Shown here one piece after another: positions 58,393-64,000 of a DNA stretch of 64,000 nt. Position 1 is the first letter of the stretch. Every line of letters starts with the position of its first letter. The notes beneath the pieces were generated by a model. The model did not search any database, had not been told where the DNA came from, and saw nothing but the letters and a program-made list of their open reading frames with translations. The DNA is from Parvularia atlantis (Eukaryota; Opisthokonta; Rotosphaerida), in the NCBI GenBank assembly GCA_943704415.1, contig CALSCO010000122.1:1-64000 (forward strand), written 5' to 3'. A program made the translations under genes and the position numbers.

Positions 58393-59032
58393 TCGGCGCC
58401 GGTCAACCCCAAGCCGTTCCTGAACGAGTCGATCGGCAAGGCCGTCGTCGTGCGGCTCAAGTGGGGCATGGAGTACCGCGGCGTGCTGCAGTCGGCCGAC
58501 TCGTACATGAACCTGCAGGTGCGTGTGCCGCCGCCGCGCGCGCGGGTGGCTAGCTCTGCGGGAGCGGACGGGGGCGCTGTGCGAGACGGGGCGCGTGCGC
58601 TCTGGCTGCGGACGGCGTCACGGCGGACGACGGCGCGGGACGGATGAACTAGGCTTCAACTTTTATCTGACACCTCTTGTTTGAGTGCTCTCCTCCCTCG
58701 TCCGTGCCTCGTGCGCGGGCGAGCCTGGGGATGTCACGGTGCACGGAAACGGTCTTTCTGACCCGCACTGCTCCTGCCGCCCGCGCTGCCCGCGCTCTGC
58801 TGATCTAGCGCCCTGCGCACGGATGCGCTGATGCCGCCGCCGCACAGCTCACGCAGGCCGAGGAGTTCATCGACGGCGTGTCGCAGGGCATGCTCGGCGA
58901 GATCCTTATCCGGTGCGTGCCTCGCTCTTGCGCGCCATCGTTGATCTCACGCGCGGCGGCTGCCTGCGCAGATGCAACAACGTGCTGTACATCCGCAACG
59001 CGCCGGGCGCAGGGGGCGACGACATGGAATGA
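58393..59032 (+). CDS. SNRPF: Small nuclear ribonucleoprotein F (SmF)
   Basis: Core Sm-ring protein of spliceosomal snRNPs. The recognisable coding sequence starts at 58393 with [20 protein letters not shown], then [20 protein letters not shown] and LQ (Sm1 motif). After an intron at 58519-58847 it continues [20 protein letters not shown] and IR. A normal 59-nt GTGCGT intron follows, then [19 protein letters not shown] (Sm2 motif), stop 59030-59032. The match to human SmF ([31 protein letters not shown]) is end to end. The first intron shown is 329 nt, about six times the usual length in this window, and carries AT-richer sequence. The first coding exon upstream of 58393 was not found. Confidence 0.94.
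58635..58766 (+). ncRNA. Possible intronic box C/D snoRNA in SmF
   Basis: Within the long SmF intron, a 5-bp terminal stem (GCGGG at 58635-58639 with CCCGC at 58762-58766) encloses a box-C-like GGATGAA (58642-58648) and a box D CTGA (58758-58761). There is also an internal CTGA (58667-58670) as a possible D'. The host gene type and the stem-box layout fit a C/D snoRNA. The C box departs from RUGAUGA at its 5' end and no rRNA target was identified, so this is tentative. Confidence 0.22.
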
Positions 59033-59069
59033 GCGTCGTGTGCTTCGGCTGCCCCGCTGTATGATACTA

Positions 59070-60026
59070 CTACACGCCGTCGATACCATGCAGCCTGGCC
59101 GCACGCAGCTCGAGCAGAAAGAGCGAGTCGAGCGTGGCAGGCGGCAGCTTTGCCCAAAGCGCGCCGCGTGCGCGGCCGTCGTCGTCGCCGTCGCCGCTGC
59201 CGCGCCACTCGACGAAGCGCGCCGTGAGCCCGTGCACGTCTAGGTGGTGCTGGACCGTGCGGCGGGCGCTGCGCGCAAGTGCAGGCGATGAGCGGGCGAG
59301 CGTGCTAGCAGCGGCGACAAGCCACCTGCGCTCGTGGTAGACCATCCAGCACTCGGCCGCCGCGTTGGGCGCCAGCAGCGCAGCAAGCGTCACGACCACG
59401 TCCTCAAAGTCTGTGCGGTGCCTCAGCGCGGTCGGCCCAGCGTGCAGCAGCCAGCCGCACCGCTGACATCGTAGAGGCAGTCGGCCGCGAGCACGACGTC
59501 GGGCTGCTCGCCCGCGCGATGCAGCTCGGCGATGGGCGCGAGCGCGGCCTCGCCCCAGGTCAGCGGCAGGATGTGCACGCGCCCGCCGGCCGTGTCAAGG
59601 CCGTTGCGCGCGCAGGCGGCGAGGGCGCGCTCGAGCACGTGCGGCTTGCGCGCATCGTCGGTGAACGTGACGCGTCGCGCAGACGTCGCGACAGCGGCCA
59701 CGAGGCCGGGCAGGCCCGTGCCGCAGCCAATCTGCGCCGGCCGCTCAGCGATCCGCCGCCGTCTCTCTCGGCTCGGTCTCTCGCGCGTGAGCGCACCTCG
59801 AGCACGTGCCGCCCGGCCAGCCGCGCGCGCCGCCGCCAGACGGTCTCGGCGAGCACGAGCGCCGCGGGCCAGACAAACTCGGCGTAGTCGGGCTGCAAGT
59901 CCTGCCGATGCGCCGTCGTGAGATTGGGACGGGGTCGGGTCCGCGCTCGGGGCGCACCTGATCGAGACAGATCGATCGCGAGCCGTCCTTGTCACACAGC
60001 TCGAGCGTCAACACTGGACGAGACAT
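59070..60026 (-). CDS. METTL23: METTL23-like family-16 methyltransferase
   Basis: SAM-dependent protein methyltransferase of the family that includes METTL21-23 and EEF2KMT; METTL23 itself is reported as a nuclear arginine methyltransferase in mammals. The start at 60026 gives MSRPVLTLELCDKDGSRSIC, LDQ, then a GTGCGC intron, then DLQPDYAEFVWPAALVLAET and RLAGRHVLEV. After another intron come IGCGTGLPGLVAAVATSAR (motif I), VTFTDDARKPHVLERALAAC, VHILPLTWGEAALAP, PDVVLAADCLYDVS (post-motif I D/C-Y pattern) and DFEDVVVTLAALLAPN. The LPLTWGE and DFEDV words agree with METTL23. The end is LLELRAARLHGIDGV, stop at 59070, 37 bp from the convergent SmF stop. Confidence 0.85.
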
Positions 60027-60116
60027 CCGTACTGCAAGTGGACGCGACGTGGTCGGGCAAGCGCCCCCGGCGCAGCAACAGCACCGGCGGCACCCCGCCG
60101 ACGCTCGATCGCTGGA

Positions 60117-60718
60117 TGGAGCGGCGCCAGCGGCCGCAGCGGCCGATCGTGGCCCCGGCGCCGCCCAAGCCACTGCTGGTGCAGACGCTGCTGAGCGTGC
60201 CGAAGCGGTTCCTGAAGCGGCGCGCGGACGCCGATCCGGGGCGGGCCGAGGCCGGGCGGGCGGACACGGCTGCGGCGGGCCGTGCGGACGAGGACGCGCT
60301 GGACGGGCCGCTGTGGTCTGCGTCGGTGATCGAGGCCGACGAGCACGTGGTGATGCACGCGGCCGGCTCGCAGGAGCGGCTGGACGACGGGCGGGCGGAC
60401 GGCGTGCTGCGGGCTGAGCGCGTGCGTGCACGTGGGCGTGACGTCGGCCACGACGTGCACGATGAACGCGAACGGCACAAGCGTGATGCGCACGATCGCG
60501 ACCCGCACGAGCGCGACCCGCACGAGCGCGACCCGCACGAGCGCGAGCGCGACCCGCACGAGCGCGTACAGCACAAACACGAGCCGGACGAGCCGCACGA
60601 GCACCAACTACACGAGCGTGAGCCATCTTTCGGCCTCGGCAACCTCTCGCCACGGCTCGTCGTGCAGCGGCTGTTCCTGGCCGAGAGCAGCAGCGAGAAC
60701 GAAGACAACGCGACATGA
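60117..60718 (+). CDS. Unrecognised charged protein with DPHER repeats
   Basis: Uninterrupted reading frame of about 200 codons from the ATG at 60117 (MERRQRPQRPIVAPAPPKPL) to the stop at 60716-60718. It has a basic, Pro-rich head with LLVQTLLSVPKRFLKRRA, an acidic middle (ADEDALDGPLWSASVIEADE), and a His/Glu/Arg-rich part with four DPHER pentapeptides (coded by 60501-60564). The tail is FGLGNLSPRLVVQRLFLAES then SSENEDNAT. No family was recognised. The start is 90 bp from the divergent METTL23 start. Evidence that it is coding: an open frame with conserved-looking hydrophobic ends and its position between two well-defined genes. The opposite strand is also open, so caution is due. Confidence 0.5.
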
Positions 60719-60770
60719 TCATTCAAGTTGTGCGCAGGGCCAGACATGCACACAGACACGCTCGCATGCT

Positions 60771-63259
<2,489 letters not shown>

Positions 63260-64000
63260 ATGCGCGCCGCGTTCGCGTTCGCCCTCGCCCTCGCCTGCGC
63301 GCTCGCGCTCGCCGTCCCTGCGCAGCGGCTTCGCGCGGGCCCCGTCGTGCTCTGGTCGAACACGGACAGGTGCGACGAGCAGCGAGTGGCGCGCGCGCGC
63401 GCTGGCAGAGACCGAGCTGATGCGCCGCGGGCTCGCAGCCTCGCCGACGTCAACGGGCAGGCCGCGGCAGTCACGGCGCGCCAGCTGCGCGACGTGGTCG
63501 AGCTCGCGGTGCGGCGCCACAACGGTGGCGACGTCGTCGTGCTCGCGGACCAGTCGGTGCGCGCCCGCCCGCCCGCACGCGCTTTTGCGCCGCGCCACGC
63601 CGTTCACACGGGCCGCAGAGCGTCGCGCCGCAGATGGCCCGCCTGCTGCAGACGGACAACGCGGCCGCCGTCGCGCTCAAGGCACGTGACGGCACTCTGC
63701 AGGACGGCCCTGCTGACACGCGCGCGCCCGGGCGGCACAGAGCGTCGTCAACTCGGCCCGCACGCGCGCCACGCTTGCCAACGTGGACGCGTCGGGCGCG
63801 TCGATCGCTCAGCAGCTGGTGCAGTTCCTCGCTGCCGCCTCGCCCGCCAGCGAGGTCGTGCGCATCGACGCGGCCGGTGCGCGGCCGAGCATCGTGCGAA
63901 AACGCGTCTCACGCGCGCACGTCAGCCGACCTCCAGACGCTCGCGCGCTCGGCCGCGCGCCCGCGCGTCTTTGTCGTCGACGTGCCGGCCGTGGGCGGTC
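63260..64000 (+). CDS. V-ATPase accessory subunit S1 (ATP6AP1/Voa1)-like protein, N-terminal part
   Basis: Gene running off the right edge. The start at 63260 gives a signal peptide MRAAFAFALALACALALAV followed by PAQRLRAGPVVLWSNTDR. The PVVLWS word just after the signal peptide is characteristic of ATP6AP1/Ac45 and the fungal Voa1/BIG1 group, which help assemble the V-ATPase V0 sector in the ER. Later exons read LRDVVELAVRRHNGGDVVVL then ADQS, VAPQMARLLQTDNAAAVALK, SVVNSARTRATLANVDASGA then SIAQQLVQFLAAASPASEVV, and finally TSADLQTLARSAARPRVFVV then DVPAVGG. Introns between them start GTGCG (for example about 63520-63611). The C-terminal membrane segment lies outside the window, so the assignment rests on the N-terminus. 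Confidence 0.55.
   Translation, partial: MRAAFAFALALACALALAVPAQRLRAGPVVLWSNTDRCDEQRVARARAGRDRADAPRARSLADVNGQAAAVTARQLRDVVELAVRRHNGGDVVVLADQSVRARPPARAFAPRHAVHTGRRASRRRWPACCRRTTRPPSRSRHVTALCRTALLTRARPGGTERRQLGPHARHACQRGRVGRVDRSAAGAVPRCRLARQRGRAHRRGRCAAEHRAKTRLTRARQPTSRRSRARPRARASLSSTCRPWAV

Overview
The window is 64 kb of very GC-rich nuclear DNA from a eukaryote. Almost every gene is cut by short introns (about 50-70 nt) whose donor is nearly always GTGCG and whose acceptor is CAG. The best reading is a fungus, probably an early-diverging (zoosporic) lineage; this is inference. Evidence for a fungus: the ATP sulfurylase near the right end is followed by a C-terminal APS-kinase domain, the fungal Met3 order and the reverse of animal PAPSS. 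Thymidylate synthase is a stand-alone enzyme, not the DHFR-TS fusion of plants and most protists. A SNT2-type BAH/PHD/SANT protein is present. Several genes that yeasts lack but animals keep are also here: BTG/TOB, TM2D3, MEP50/WDR77, USP1, USP34 and a BRCA2 with multiple BRC repeats.

Layout. 1-3172: three plus-strand genes head to tail (end of an archaeal-type phosphoglycerate mutase, MEP50, thymidylate synthase). 3195-8008 minus: SNT2. 8041-10979 plus: MRM2 and a UBXN4-like UBX protein. 11036-12784 minus: a CIA30/NDUFAF1 protein and a DUF1295 membrane protein. 12846-15132 plus: PiT phosphate transporter. 15142-15817 minus: a minimal choline-phosphate cytidylyltransferase. 16061-16547 plus: ribosomal protein eL30. 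16803-21227 minus: NOC3 and BTG/TOB. 21551-25715 plus: Cdc1/MPPE1 phosphoesterase and USP1. 25816-29518 minus: a six-hairpin-glycosidase-like protein, TM2D3 and SURF1. 29711-31037 plus: unrecognised coiled-coil protein. 31121-36109 minus: exocyst SEC10. 36169-41631 plus: BRCA2. 41851 to about 55 kb minus: giant USP34. 55327-59032 plus: TOM70 and SmF. 59070-60026 minus: METTL23. 60117-60718 plus: unrecognised repeat protein. 60771-63052 minus: MET3. 63260 to the end, plus: a V-ATPase accessory (ATP6AP1/Voa1)-like protein.

The genes are core housekeeping and repair functions rather than a cluster for one pathway. Themes recur: mitochondrial biogenesis (MRM2, SURF1, TOM70, perhaps CIA30), deubiquitination (USP1, USP34), genome maintenance (BRCA2, USP1, TS), snRNP assembly (MEP50, SmF) and membrane traffic (SEC10). 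Packing is extreme. Convergent genes end 9-57 bp apart in the tightest cases, divergent starts are about 30-90 bp apart, and tandem genes can be 4, 9, 26 or 31 bp apart. I saw no rRNA, tRNA, transposon, virus-like element or CRISPR array. The most interesting points are the NPFxD motif array on SEC10, the recent tandem duplication of a BRC repeat in the neighbouring BRCA2 gene, an intact Walker A motif in the Met3 APS-kinase domain, a CCT with no membrane-sensing domain, the 4-nt SURF1-TM2D3 gap, and the GTGCG donor rule.
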